64,000 bases of DNA from Tenodera sinensis (GCA_030765045.1 CM060964.1:152406205-152470204); one strand, 5' to 3'; positions 46,181 through 59,420 are shown, numbered from the stretch's first letter. Program-made: numbers and translations. Notes: generated by a model from the sequence alone, not told the origin.

Positions 46181-47298
46181 AAGATATTCCCTGACTTGTA
46201 GGTCATTGTCCACTAGGCTCCTCCTTCTCCCCATATGTTTTGTCTACTCCCGCACAATCCACAAAATGGCTGAGATTTTAACCAGGACACTTGGGTCATG
46301 CTACTGTCACTGATGATGTCTACCACAGGAGTAGATGAAATGGCCTGCAAGTCAGGGAATCTCTTCATCTAGTTACACAACACCAGCAGTGAAAGCCTAC
46401 AAATCTTGGTAAAGTAGACAATGTTCTGATGCTGCTAGAAGAGGAAAACCATAGGAGAAGGTATGTAACTTCCTAAGCAAATGTTAAGAATTTACTTGCT
46501 CTTGATAGTAATGTACAAACATGTTTACTTTTGGGTAGTGGCATCTGCCGAAATGTTATACACACTTAGTTTAATTCAGCTTTTGTGTGAACCATAGGAC
46601 TCTAACACACCTTAATTCAAGCATGCTCTTTTTTCCCTGTTTTCTTAAATGCTTATTTTCACATATAAACTAAGAGCCACCAAAAGAGAGGGGAGTTTCT
46701 TTGTCACATAAGGCCTAATTGCTCAGAGTGCACTGACATTGTGTCGGACACTAATTACTCAATTGATTTTAAATAATTTTTTTCCAAGATGAGCTCAGTA
46801 ACTTCTAATGTAATTGTTGGAAGTTTCTGGGTAAGAGCAAAGCTTTCTCCACTATTCTATCCTCTCCCTGGTCTCTTAAGTCAAGCGCTTTTGACACTTG
46901 TCACCAATTTCATGTTATATTAATTTTTGTAAACCTTTCTCTTTAAAGTGGCAAAGTTTTAACTGTGACATCACCATTATTATCATTATTATTTGTAATA
47001 CGCAAGACTTAAATACTCTGTGGTGTGAAATATCTTTACACCATGAACCACATGCCTATATGGTGGTGAAAGCACTGAACGTTTTCTAAGTGTATAAATC
47101 AGTGTTGCTAACTCTTCCTTGCAAATAATGGCTAAATGGTATCTTTAAAAGGTATTATTATCAAAAAAAGTCTAGATATACCTAAATTGGTATCTAAAAT
47201 TACTCATATTCTGTTTTCAGAAGATAAAGCCCAAAAAACATTCTAAATATTGAGAAGATAATAATCCCATAATATTTAAATATTGCAAAATAATAATA
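46181..47298. other. intergenic, nothing recognised
   Basis: No supported gene or RNA. Confidence 0.5.
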
Positions 47299-47418
47299 AT
47301 GGTGGTGGTGGCAGTGACAGCAGCGGTGGCACTGACAGTAGTAGTGGCAGTGGCAGTGGTGGTGGCGGCGACGGTGGTGACAGTAGTGGTGGTGTTGGCA
47401 GTGGTGATTGTGTTGGTG
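47299..47418. repeat. (GGTGGTGGCAGTGAC)-type trinucleotide microsatellite
   Basis: Imperfect GGT/GGC/AGT/GAC triplets. The Gly/Ser-rich open frame is low complexity only. Confidence 0.85.
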
Positions 47419-48859
47419 GTAATTCTATAAAACTGTATAAAACTGTAATGCATATTTTTCTAAACATGAATATAGTGGGTTAAATAATCTGATATTGAAA
47501 CATGACATTTACTGAAATCCTCACTATGTTGTAGATGCCTATCTCGGCTATAAGTTTCAAACCAAATCAGAGCTATAATCTTAGGGCCTGCAGGCCTGCA
47601 ATGCCAATGGGTCCCAGACTTTAGGGTCCTGCAGATAAGAAAGTAAAAGTGTTATTGTTACTATCAAAACCAAAAATAATTATAAACATTAAACTGTATA
47701 CAGATATAAATATTACTTTAATGTTCATGCACTTGACTTATCACCATTCCCTTACAAATATAAATATAGAAATACATATAAAATGTAAATAAATCAAATC
47801 AAATGCCAGTTTGCCCAAAAATGGTCAGATCAAGACAATTTCGTAGAGTTGGTCAACATTAAGTTGAGTTTAGCACAGCTGTAAGAGGGTGTAAACAATG
47901 CTTGTTCTTAATCAAGGCTTTACGGCTGATCACCATTAATAATGCTTGCCGTGAAAGCTTCAAATCTTACAAATGCTTGTGCTTGCCGTCTCTCATAACA
48001 CTTGGTTTGTGGCATGTTCCTTAGTTGTCAGAAAAGAGGGGTGCATAAAAAAAATCACATTTTAGATAGAAAATTATTCTTTCTGGATGTGTGGTGTACC
48101 TGAGATTGTATTATACACACTATTTCTAAGCATTTGAATGTTGTCACACTGCTATTTGTTAATAACACCAACTACCATATCCAATACAATGTGTAGTAAC
48201 AAACAGCCAACAGCCAACTCAGTTTCAGAGTTCTCTTCTCAAATCAGTTACATCATTAAGTGGTGTGATAGTTTTCAACCTTGGCTTGAACAGTTTTATG
48301 TTTTATATTTTTCGTACTTTTCGTTTACTTTTACAGAAAACCTTTTAAAGTTAAGTACAGTTTGTCTATATTGTCGTGACACTCTCCCACTCCTGAAGCA
48401 TAGATGCGCAATAGAAGAGACTTGCACACATGTATAATAGAACAGGTAGAGATTAGTGTATCGCTTGCTCTGACCGTGATAACTGCACGTAATTGTTTAT
48501 AATACGTAAACATACACTCCTTGTGTATGTGACTGCCTGAGTTCTAATGTCACTCGCTTGTTCCCCACCACTACAGTCACTTCTCCTTAATTTCTCCTCT
48601 CTTGCACATGTGGAGTGTCACTAGAATCTGGACAAACTGTAGAGAACAAAAAAGAAACATGAAGCAATAATTAGAAAAGGAAACAAACAAATAGGTGAAA
48701 ATAAGTAACTGTTTCTCTTTTCCTAGTGGCAGTGCTAGCTCAATGATACTGTTGCATGTTAGAAGTTAGTGTGCTTCTGAAGTGAAAAGTGAAAGCAGCA
48801 ATTGTGAAAGCAGAAAAGGAAATTGTAACAATGTCACCATAAGTATAATTAGGCCTATT
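47419..48859. other. intergenic, nothing recognised
   Basis: AT-rich with short open frames lacking motifs. Confidence 0.5.
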
Positions 48860-50108
48860 AATTTTGCAGAGTGTTCAAATGATCATGCAGATTATCCCTT
48901 AGAGTAGATGATGAAACTAAAAAGTTCTTTGTTAGACAAAAACCAGCTTATCAACCAATAGGTCCATTCTAAAAATATTAATGAAGAAAACCGATCCTTC
49001 TCCACTAAATATTACGAAAAGTTGACATTAACAGGACAAAGAATTTGGAGAGAATGGTTGTGTTATTCATATAAAAAAGACTATTATAAACCATGCTGGC
49101 TCTTTGGAGGACAGACATTTTCATCAGCTTGGAGGGAACGGGCTCGACTTTGAAGGTGGCTAACCAAAAGTATAGTGCGATGTGAAACTAGCTAAGCACA
49201 TTTGAATGCATGCATGGTTTTCGATTCATGGCATAAGATAAACATGGTTGACATGAATGCGGGTTCAGAACTAAAGAAAAGTGAGAACATATGGAAACAG
49301 GTCCTTGAGCATATTGTGAATGTTACGTTAACATTGGCATCCAATAATCTAGCTTTTCAGGGATATAGGGAGGAAATTGGAAAATCAAACAGTAGAAATT
49401 TTTTAGCTATCATCAAACTTCTTGTAAAGTATGATCCTGTATTAAGCAATGTAATAAATAAACCAAAAAATATAAAAAAGCACTTTAGACCTTCAATTCA
49501 AAATGAGATGATAAATGTCCTATCTCATGCAGCTGAAAAATAAATTATTATTGACATAAAGTTGCCCCATCCTTTTCTATTATTAGAGATACAACACAGG
49601 ACATTACAAAAATAGATCAGTTAACTCAAATATTTAGATATGTTACAGTTTCACATGATATCAATGGAGTGAGTGAGTGAGTGGTGGTGTTTACAGGCCC
49701 ATCGACACCTAGGTCATTAGGGCTCAAAGTCCAAAGGTAAAAACAAACAACTATGAAAACCTCACTCCTAAAAAGCTAAAAAGGTGAAAGTTAAGGTAAC
49801 TAAACAAAAGGAAGTTAAAAGAAAGGTAAAGTTAAAACTGTTAAAATTTAAAATAGGTAAAACGTAACATACTAAAAGCATAAGCTACTAAGACGTTTAA
49901 AAATGCAAAGCAAAGTAAACAATTCTAAAATTCTAAGACCACCAAAATAAAATACACCTTAAACCTGCTTCCCAAAATCAATATTTGCAACAAACCGCAG
50001 GACTCTAACTACAGCTATTGGGTCGTTGCGTCTCTATGGCTGGCAGTCGGAGGGCCAAGTGTGGCAAGAAGTTCTCGAAACTTGATACCACTTGGACTGG
50101 AGATAGTT

Positions 50109-51585
50109 CTATTCCACATATAACGGTGCGCGAGGTCTAGACGCAAGACAGGTGGAAACGATGGATGTTATGGTCAGCTGCAAAAGACGTTCGATGTGCT
50201 CAAGACTATAAGGTCGATAATATATCGCGAAGTCGTCAACATACAATGACATCGGGATTCCGCCACAAACAGCACTGGCAATGCCGTTAATGGCAATGGT
50301 GAAAAGCGTTACACCGAGAATCGACCCCGGGAGTACACCATTCTCCTGGATCCTCTCTTGTGAGACCGTGTTTCCAATGCGGACAAGAAAGTGGCGCAGA
50401 GCTAAAAAGTTAAACAGAAAGATCGCTAAATGACCTCGCAAACCATATCCGTGAAGAGTACGGAGGATACTGTAGAGCCATGTGGTGTCGTAGGCCTTCT
50501 TCAGATCGAAGAAGATATCGACGACATACTGCTTCAGGAGAAAGTCATTTTTTATGTAAGCTTCCAGACGTGCACGATTGTCGACATTGCAGTGATGGTG
50601 ACGAAAACCGCACTGAACACCACTCAGCAGGTCATTCGTCTCTAGCCACCACACTAAGTGAGTGTTAATCATTCGTTCGATGGTCTTGCAGACGACATTC
50701 GTGACGCCAAATAGGGCGGTAGCTAGAGGAAAGTGTCCGGTCTTTTCCGGGTCGAGGGATGGGGATGACAATACCCTCTCGCCAGGAGGAGGGAAAAACC
50801 TGCTGAAGGCAGATGCGGTTATAGATGCTCAGCAGGAAGGAAAGAGCCGCAGGTAGAAGATGAAGAAGCATTTGTCTGTGGATGTCATCAGGACCAGGAG
50901 AAGAATCGTGAGCGAGAGACAAAGAATGCGCCAGCTCCGCTTGGCTAAAAGGTGTGTTGTACGGTTCACTATAGTTACGTTTAAAATTTAGGATTATCCT
51001 TGATAGGTAAAAAGGCTCTATCGTAGCTTTGGGTTTGGCTAGTATTGGCGAATGAATCGGCAAGGACGTCGGCGATATCGCGCTCGCTGGTGTATATGGA
51101 GCCCTGTACTGCAAGACCGGGAACGATCGTCTGGCGACCCTTGGCGTACATACGCCGAACAGCAGTCCACATCTTCTGGACCGAACTGCGACGGGAAAGG
51201 GAAGAGACGCAAGATTTCCAGGATGTGCGTTTTGCATTACGCACTACAAAGCGCGATCTTGCACAAGAATGTTTAAAAGCAATGGAATTCGCCTCCGTGG
51301 GGTGTACAAGGAAAACAGGCAAAGCACGCTTGCGAGACGTGGTGTAGATGAACCTCGAGGAATGCTGGAATCCGTTGTGAGAAGGACAGAACAAGTAAAA
51401 TACTCCACCATTTCATCTATGGCGGCAAAAACTTCACCGGGGACATGGATGAGGGAATGAAATTTCCCCCGATCAGCCTTGGAAATAATCCAGTGAGGAT
51501 GTCGTGTTAGCACAGAATGGTGACGGGACAGATGAATACTAATGGGATAATGATAACTGCCAAAGAGGTCGGAAAACACCACCAA
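50109..51585 (-). pseudogene. Jockey-like linker and reverse transcriptase, frameshifted
   Basis: Pieces in three frames. The linker reads LFGSYHYPISIHLSRHH. RT entry reads LAHDSSPGPDDIHRQMLLHL and IVIPIPRPGKD. The core reads FFDLKKAYDTTWLYSILRTL, NGVLPGSILGVTLFTIAING and SLYVDDFAIYY, with the YxDD active site preserved. At least two frameshifts separate the pieces. Confidence 0.8.
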
Positions 51586-51680
51586 TCAAGGAGCGGTATC
51601 AGGGATGGACTAGAGAACGAAACGTCTAAGGCGGAGTGTGTGCCGTAGGCAGATGATAAGATGGTAGGGACTCCGTTATT

Positions 51681-52172
51681 TCACAAAAGCAAGTCGGACA
51701 TACCGCAAACGTATGCTACAAGACACCCACGAGCATCACCCGTGTCGGAGCCCCATAGAGTATTTTTGGCATTCAGATCGCTGAGAAAAAGGAGCGGTGG
51801 CGGAATCTGTGCCAAAAGAGCATGAAGGTCGTTCTCGTGTACGACACTGACGGGTGGTCGATAGACATTACAAACATAGAAACAGAGGCCCTGCAACTTC
51901 ACACGGACCGCTACAGCTTGCAGCGGCATGTTAAGTGGTAGGCGGGTGGCTGAGATGTTATGCGCCACCAGAATAGCAACACCACCGCTTGCTCGCCTAT
52001 CAGCTGCAGAATCATGTCGAAATGCCGAAAAACCACGGAGGTGGAGAGCGTGATTAGGCTGCGAATTGGTGTCTTGTAGACAGGCGATTGATGGATAGCG
52101 TTGAGAACCTAGAGGCTCTATGACCGGAACATGTGCCCGGAATCCATTGACATTCCACTGGAATTTTTCCAT
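51681..52172 (-). pseudogene. Jockey-like AP endonuclease domain
   Basis: It starts MEKFQWNVNGFRAH (QWNxNG motif). CLQDTNSQP stands where LQETH is usual, so the catalytic Glu is Asp. It then has RASGGVAILVAHNIS, VCNVYRPP and LLFLSDLNAKNTLWGSD (GDFNAH-type motif, here SDLNAK). It ends at a stop before the RT part. Confidence 0.8.
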
Positions 52173-52269
52173 GCTAAAGTAGAGATTAGTGATTGGTCTT
52201 AATCTTTAATCTTTATCTTCTTCTCCTTAACCGACTTCGGATGTGGGATATGAATTTCGCCTCATAGCC

Positions 52270-52740
52270 TCAGTAGATGTACTCTGACAACCGAATACCC
52301 TTAAACGTGAGGAAAAGCGTGCTTAAAGGGAACTCTTTACCATCCTGCTTTCGTGAGACTGTACGCTGGGTACACAGGCTAGTCGGAAAGGCAGGTGACT
52401 ATTTCCTCGGTCGACAGACCGTCCAAACTGGAGGTGGTGACAACTCTTCGGCATGAATTAAGAGATTTGTGTGGGGCTACCCGGATAGGGTATGATACCA
52501 AAAAACTTTCCTGCAATAATTTCTGTGACTGGTCTGCGGTGTGGGTTTCAACCAAAAGTGTACCGTCTCGAACTCTCGTCGCATTCTTAAAGGGGTCACA
52601 AATCCTGTCTACGTCTTTCTTGATAAAAAAAAAGGGACTCATATCCTTAACCGTCTTACCTTCGCACGCTAGGGTCAAAACCAAAAACTGTCCGTGTGAG
52701 GGGTTTTTGCGCGGATGCATTTTGAGTTGAACCCCCAATT
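52270..52740 (-). pseudogene. Jockey-like ORF1 remnant
   Basis: The segment FIKKDVDRICDPFKNATRVR, then DGTLLVETHTADQSQKLL and VAPHKSLNSCRRVVTTSS resembles the ORF1 nucleic-acid-binding region of Jockey-clade LINEs. It is followed after a frameshift by TLFLTFKGIRLSEYIY and a stop. The CCHC knuckles expected downstream are missing. Confidence 0.65.
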
Positions 52741-54902
52741 GGACTCCTTAGCGTCGCCTGCCATCCAGGGGTCAAAGATAAAAAGACACCAAATCTCCAT
52801 GGCCTGTGCCACCATGGAGACCCCTCCATGACTGATCTCAAAGCGTACTCCAGAGGGACTACCCTCCGATCTCCACTGCTTGTCCACATGCGTAAATCAC
52901 CGCCTGCGGTGCCGTAGTAGTAAAAGTGGGCGTTAAACACTACAACAACAATATGGGTAAATCGTTCACCACGCACACCCCGGCTTTATGCCCTACCACA
53001 GGTAGGCTCCCCACTAGAGGCCACGCTGCCTCAATGGGGTCAAGGTGGATACAGGGGACTTGCGGTTGATTACACCGGGGTTCCGTCTCCGCATCTAAAG
53101 CTACACATGGGGGCAGTGTGAAAGGTCCACCCAACCTTCGCGCCTGAGACCTCAGAAGAACACACATGTTGGGGGCCACGCTGAAACCGTGGGACAGGAA
53201 CATGGAGATAGGAAAGATCCCTACTGGTAAGACAAGAGTTACAAACCTAAGACCTTACAAACTAATAATCATAACAGGCCTAGAAGATGAAGAGTGTGGT
53301 GTACAGTAGCAACAAAAGCGGCTACAACGTGGCTCAGTTGATGTTTATGAACGGGCTGGAATGATGATTAGCAGCTCGGAAACCCGGGTGCGCCAAGACC
53401 CTACCTTGCGTAGTAGGCCTGTGGGGAATATCAAGAGAAAGCCTTGTAATGGGAAGATACAAGCTTTTTAAGTTTTCTTGAAATAATAGATCAAAGTGGA
53501 TTAGGAATAGAAAAGGAAATACTACGTGCAATAAACGAAAGGGGACTCTTATTCATTAAATGCTATCATCAGGGGTATCATGGTTGTGCCTATGTATCAG
53601 GAGTATACAAAGGTGTTGAACGAGAATTCAGCAAAGACAAAGAACTACAAAGTATGCGCATTGTGCAGCGTATAAGTAAAACCTATTACTCAATGATGCT
53701 GCATTGGAATTCAAGAAGTTGGGTCCTTTTATGATACAGTAGAAACTATGCATCTTTTCTCAGTTATAGTATTAATAGTTGGGAAACTTTGTTATCTTCT
53801 TATACCTTAAAAAAGCTTTGCCCAACATATTGATCTTTGATATACTAGTCTGTTAAAGCTCTCTGTTAAGCTGATGTCAATGCGCTTAAGGCTCCGTCAA
53901 AAATACAATTGATATCTAAGAAAAAGGGAGAAAGAGAACAAGCTTTTGGTTTGAACTCATTTTTCTGGTAGTGTTGCTATCAAAGATTCTAGGATGTAAT
54001 GTAGCATCTCAAATTATGCAGTTGGTAAATGTAGAGCTTAATAAAGCATGTTTTCTTGTTCACAATGCAGCTGACAATTTGGGTTCCTATCAAAATAATT
54101 TTGAAGAAGCAATGCCATCAATTGCGTCTTTGGTAAATTTTGAAAATAAAAGTATTAAAAATGTGAAAAACATTTTGATGAATTGTGTCAGGATGAGCGG
54201 CTAGTAGATCAAAATATGTATTTCAGAAACATTGTTTTTAATTGCTGTTTGGACATTATTTTAGCTCAGTTAAAAAGCAGATTTGAGAGCATGCATTATG
54301 TTAACTATTTTGTCAAAATTATTTTCCCCAAATTTCTAAATCCTGGTCTGAAAAAAAGAAATAGCCTCATTCATTTCTGTAGCTGACATAACAGAATTAT
54401 TAGTTTCTAATAGAGAATTCAATCATAGCTGCTACCATTCCAGATTTATGCACAGCATTTTGTCTATTTCTAACAATTCCTATTACCTACTATTTCTTCG
54501 GCTGAATGCTCATTTTCGGAACTCAAACTTATAAACAATTGTGTACAGAATTCTATGATGCAAGACAGATTTAGTGAACTCAGCCTCCTCAGTACCGAAA
54601 GTGATACATAGATCCATTGACGTCAGTAAAATCATCAATACTTTTGCATCACAGAGGGCACGCTGTATAGTCCAGTTTCACTAGAGATCAAGGTGAGCAC
54701 AGTGAGATTTCATAAGTACATGTACAGCCTGGAAAAAAAGATTGAGCGCTGTAAATTTTCTAAGTGTCGCTTCGGCCTCATGGAAGTACACGAAGTAACC
54801 AGAGCACGGTTCACATATGGCGTGTGCACTATCCCCCAAAGCAGGCTTGTACACAGCGAGATGAGACACAATGTATTACTTTATAACATTAAATAGCAAC
54901 CA

Positions 54903-55110
54903 GAGAACAATCAAAAGAACCTTTTTGCGCCAGCATGCACAAAAATGCTTACGAAATACATAAACCAAACCCTGAGGGTTGAACTGTCCGTTAGAGCTTT
55001 CTATATACGAGAGCAGGTTGCCTGTGGTAGAAATGGCTCAGTGCCATCAGTTTGCGCTGGAAACTCAGTATGCTATGTGGGATGGAGGTTCGAGTCTACG
55101 GACTCCGCTA
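54903..55110 (+). other. tRNA-like box A/box B unit
   Basis: AAATGGCTCAGTGCC (A-box-like) near 55032 and GGTTCGAGTCTAC (B-box-like) near 55087, with a T-run after 55113. It does not fold into a normal cloverleaf by eye. It may be a decayed tRNA or SINE head. Confidence 0.35.
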
Positions 55111-55249
55111 GCCTTTTATTTCTCTTTTTTTCGTATTAACACTATTTATATCGACGTAGGTTACGTTCTGTAAATCAGTATTGACTACTGTATATGAAAT
55201 CTTTATCTGCTGTTCTCGCAAACCAAGAAATAAAGAAAAACACAGCAAC

Positions 55250-56310
55250 CTAATCTTCGGTTGCTTTTAAACGTAAAAAAACGCTAATGAAACAAGAAAA
55301 ACCAATAAGCAAATTGTAATGCTTAGTGTAGTCTTCATTATTGGCTATCACTGCCCTCAATCTTCGGGGCATGGAATCCACCAACGTTTTAAAATAATTA
55401 GCGTTTTCTGCTAGTGACTCCCAAGTGTCTGAAATGGCACACCAGAGTTGTGTAGCATTGTATAATCTGGGACCTCGAGAGAGCCTCTGCTTTACTTTCA
55501 CCCAAACGTGTTCAATTGGGTTGAGATCTGCTGACTTCGGAGGCCACGGTATCTGCTCTAAGATATCCCTGTGCTCCGAAAACCACTTTTGGACCTTGCC
55601 CGACTTATGGACTGAATGATTATCCTGTTGGAATGTAGTAATTCCTTCAGGATAACGCTCTCGGGCAGACGGAAGTAGAATATGTTCTAAAATTTCAGAA
55701 TAGGTTTCCCCATTCAGCTTTCCATGAACACGTTCCAGCATTCCTGCACCTTCCCGAGACAACTATGCCCAAACAGTAACGCTCGTTCAACCACTCCTTG
55801 CACGAGTAGCCAGATAGTGTCTGTCATAGTGAGTCCCAGTGGGCCTGCATACAAACATGGTCGAATTGGCATCTGCAGTACAGAACGCAGCTTTGTCCGA
55901 GAAAATTACCTCGCTCCAATCGAAGTTCTGATACTGTACAGCAAATACCAAACTCTCGATTTTGTAGGCTTCGGTTAGCACTTCCTTTATTGCTGCACGT
56001 CTACGCCGGATTCCAGCATTTTTAGAACGGTTGCTAACCCTTCGTGCACCACCCGGGAGTAAAGATGTGTTGTAGTCAGCGGCGGTTAGAAAAGGATCTC
56101 TTTCCGATTCTGCCAAGAAAGATCTGTCTTCATTCTCAGTAGATACAAGTGGACATCCCGTCTTCTTCTTTGCAGTAACCAACGCATTTTCGCAATATAA
56201 TTTCGCCAACCTCCTCGCAGTGGACTGTGCAACACCAAAAATGCTACCAGCTCTGGTGGTCGATTAGCCCTGTGAAACCAGGGTGAGAACAGCAGAACAT
56301 TTATCATCGG
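55250..56310 (-). pseudogene. Tc1-like transposase with DD36E spacing, frameshifted
   Basis: The minus strand has, in order, a helix-turn-helix region, KNAGIRRRRAAIKEVL, the first catalytic Asp in WSEVIFSDKAAF, a frameshift and stop near 55765, then MLERVHGKLNGETYSEIL, the second Asp in TFQQDNHSVHKSGKVQKWF, and Glu in SADLNPIEHVWVKVK. Counting residues gives 36 between the second Asp and Glu, against 34 in classical Tc1, placing it near the DD36E group. All three catalytic residues survive. The terminal inverted repeats were not found. Confidence 0.8.
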
Positions 56311-56634
56311 TCGCTGCCACTGCTAAAGTATGAATGAACGCGTCGCTGTAGGCTACGTAGTGATTGAGTACCTCTTTCGGTGCTGAATGGAACTAAACAT
56401 AGGTGTATGACCGACACAGAAAGAAACACAATGATACAAGAATCGAACTTTTAACCAGTAGTTGAAAGAGTTGACTGTTACATAGATACATATATCTGCA
56501 TATATCTAATACTCAATTCATAACTAATATTGCGTAAAATCTACATTAGTTTAAATTAAAAATTCGAAGTAGAACATGAAACTAGACAAACAAAATAAAG
56601 AAAACCAAATAAAGGGAGGAAAAAGTGTTATTCC

Positions 56635-56715
56635 GTCGCCGAGGTTTGAACGCAAGTTTACCAGTTCTCAAGGCGCGTAGGTTACCTCTGAGCTGTATTT
56701 CCTTGGGCTTAAGCT
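56635..56715 (-). other. tRNA-like box A/box B unit
   Basis: The minus strand has CAGCTCAGAGGTAACC and GCGTTCAAACCTCGG followed by CACTTTTTCC. Poorly paired arms; a decayed tRNA is possible. Confidence 0.35.
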
Positions 56716-57199
56716 GTCTACTAGCACATCCATATATACGCTGTAATTCCGGCCACGTTTTTATGGTAACATGACTAATTTATCGTATTTAGGATACTTC
56801 ATGTCTTATGAAACATGGCATTGGTTGTCTCGGTTGATTGGATATCGCTGTTCCTCCTATATGTAGAGCTACCAATGCGCATACCATCAGACAGAAACAC
56901 GTTTGGGTTTGTTAACACATTGGCTAACGAAGTATGGGAAGTATGGCGCTGGCTCTCGCATCATCCCTGTTTCTTTATCAGGAACCAATACAAATGCAGA
57001 CACGTTACATGAGACAGCCTATGTATGTATTCGACAGACGATAGCACATGCTGCTGAGACTATTAGCTCGGTTTAACTGCATATTGCAAATACCGACCAG
57101 TGTAAACTACGCTGGGATACAAAGTGGGACTTAGAAATTTTCTGCTCTCAGAACGCGCTCAATCATTAGTAGGCATTATTTACTTTCATATATAGGGCC

Positions 57200-57577
57200 C
57201 TACAAAGGGGCCCAGGAAAAGGATGGTAGGGATATGGGCCCATGGATACATCTGAGAGGTATACTGGAAAAAACAAACAAAGCAAAACCCTCATCGGCCA
57301 CCGCACTTCTCATAGGGCAGGCAAACATTAAGTGGTTAATACCACCACGGTAACCACAGTCAGAGAGATCACAATCACAATATACGAGTCGGAATAAATG
57401 AGCAGCTATCAATGCGACTTCCATAAGAATACCGAAATAATAGGAAAGAGCTATAGGAAAGAGCTGGCCGCAGAAGGCGAAGGTTATGTTATTGAGATGT
57501 TCACCCTGGTCTTCCAACCGTGCCATACGTGCTGGCTCCTGGCGCAATAAATCTAGCGTAACATCAGATGGCGGCAT
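57200..57577 (-). pseudogene. LINE ORF2 C-terminal fragment
   Basis: AAHLFRLVYCDCDLSDCGYR followed by GGINHLMFACPMRS is the Cys/His motif (CxC...H...C) at the end of Jockey-type LINE ORF2 proteins. No RT is attached. Confidence 0.6.
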
Positions 57578-57940
57578 AAGATATTATAGTCCGACTGGGA
57601 GTCTGCGTAATGAGAGTGTCCCGTACCGCAACATCCATCACATCATCACCCCAAATTCCCACGAGACTAAGAATCTAAATGATGCATATATCCACATAAC
57701 GCGGTATAACGTGTAATAAACTGCACATCAGAATTTAATAAATCGGCCGCTTAGCCTCCCACGCTGAGTATTGAATAGCCTTTAAGAGGCTGCTATTGCC
57801 AGAAAAAATGAAAAACCGCCACGCCGGATGCAATTGTACTTGTTTTAAAGCCCGGTACAAAGCAATTGTCCCTGCAGTGTAAATAAAGATCGAGTCATGA
57901 AGTCGCCATGTGTGCTTCTCGCGAGTTGTCCAGATATAAA

Positions 57941-58171
57941 GTCGGTCTGGGTGGCTCAGTTGGTTAGATGCTGGCCTACTGATCCCAAGGTCGCGAGTTC
58001 AAATCCGGCCCAGACCGATGGTTTTTAAGTGTGCTTAAAAACGACAGCTCCATGTTAGTAGATTTACTGGCATGTTAAAGAACTCCTGCGGGACAAAATT
58101 CTGGCACACCGGCGACGCTGATGTGATCCTGGCAATTGACAGCGTCGTTAAAGAACAAAATAATTTTTTTT
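57941..58171 (+). mobile_element. tRNA-derived SINE, full length
   Basis: Starts GTCGGTCTGGGTGGCTCAGT, B box GAGTTCAAATCC, body CTCCTGCGGGACAAAATTCT, and T-rich end. TSD CAGATATAAA at 57931-57940 and 58172-58181. Same family as 29952-30182. Confidence 0.95.
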
Positions 58172-58181
58172 CAGATATAAA

Positions 58182-58905
58182 TACCAGCATTCGCAAGCGC
58201 CAGCGTTTCAGAGCCATCAGTAGAGATGACAGTTGGAAGCAGTGAAGAAGATACAGAAAGGATAGATGGAAGGATCTTAAAGGGTTGAGTATGAATACAG
58301 ACATGGGGAGTGGATCTTGCGTAAGTTAATATCCAATAAATATACTGGTCGGTTCGGTGTGCGATACACATGAGGGTAATGGAGGAACACTGCTAAGCAC
58401 CTAGATCAATGTGTTCCACCTGAGTTGCTCGCCTGTGTGTAAAGGCGTACTCGCTGCCTTGCGTGAGTAAACCTGCAACACGCCGCACAGCTCTGGGGTA
58501 AGCTGTCGTCACGCGCGATGGGTACTGGTGGAGACCTACGACGGGGAATGAGTGAGGTTGCTGTGACCATTATCCAGTGACGTATTGGCTATCACTCTTC
58601 GCTGCCCTGCCTCTACATCCGTGCTCCGCACAACTCTGCTGCGTACTTGCATGTACTCATGCTCAAAACTCGCGGATTTGGAACAGTCTGGCCTATATGA
58701 AGGGAAAAGGTAGCATTCCCCTGTTCAGAATCCAGTAATTCAGATAACCAGGTTAGTTTCGGTAAGAAGTATTCTGCGTATGTGTCAATACGTACATCAG
58801 CAATCAACCGGCAACCCAGTGTCAGAAGGCGTCTGTTTATGTAATAATGTGGAAATTAAGATTGCTATAAACTTTTCGCTGGCCGACCCGGGATACAGAA
58901 TATAT
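58182..58905. other. intergenic, nothing recognised
   Basis: No supported feature. Confidence 0.5.
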
Positions 58906-59083
58906 TACATTACACTACGTTACACCACGTTACACCGCGTTAAACGACGTTACACGATGTTACACGACATTACACGACATTGCACGATGTAGAACGACGT
59001 TGAACGACGTTGCACGAAGTTACACTATGTTGCAGAATATTACGCGACGTTGCACGACGTTTCACGACGTTACACGACGTTAC
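58906..59083. repeat. 10-bp minisatellite, consensus ACGACGTTAC
   Basis: About 18 units in strict 10-bp register (variants ACCACGTTAC, ACGATGTTAC, ACGACATTAC), with no length changes over 180 bp. Confidence 0.95.
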
Positions 59084-59420
59084 AGTGTGCGCTACGGCCG
59101 GAGCTCATAGTTCTGAACCCCTTGTGTGAAAGACGAGAGTCGCATCGTCTTTTAAAACTGCAGAAATCGCGTCTTTTGTAAACTAACAGACATATCAATG
59201 TCGTGAATGTAATTGATAATTAGTTGACAGTCTTGTTTAAAACAACGCGGCAAAATCGTGGAACCCTCGCTGAAACAGTTATAGAAGAGGCGATATACCT
59301 CACATACCTATAGGGCATGTTCGTAACTACATACAAAAGGGGTCTGGATGCCTAACCTTACACGAGACTGCGGGTTATGACGAGCAATGCATTCCATAAC
59401 ATTCCGTAACGTGGTGGCTA

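Larger units (their letters stand above)
49668..53447 (-). mobile_element. Jockey-like non-LTR retrotransposon, near full length
   Basis: Flanked by AATGG at 49663-49667 and 53448-53452, and it interrupts a hAT coding sequence. Minus-strand order: 5' UTR, ORF1 remnant, APE-type endonuclease, RT, 3' UTR ending in a (CACT)n tail. All parts are frameshifted, so it is dead. Confidence 0.8.
48860..54640 (+). pseudogene. hAT (TTF zinc finger/DUF4371-type) transposase relic split by a LINE
   Basis: The left part (to 49667) has the TTF-like segment WREWLCYSYKKDYYKPCWLF, then LASNNLAFQGYREEIGKSN, FLAIIKLLVKYDPVLSNVI and IQNEMINVLSHAAEK. The right part resumes at about 53453 with FLSFLEIIDQSGLGIEKEI and YVSGVYKGV, continues at 53971, and ends with the dimerisation segment SAECSFSELKLINN. 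This is the order of a DUF4371 plus hAT_C protein. Several stops and frameshifts are present in both parts. The Jockey-like LINE lies exactly between the two parts, with AATGG at both junctions. Confidence 0.8.
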
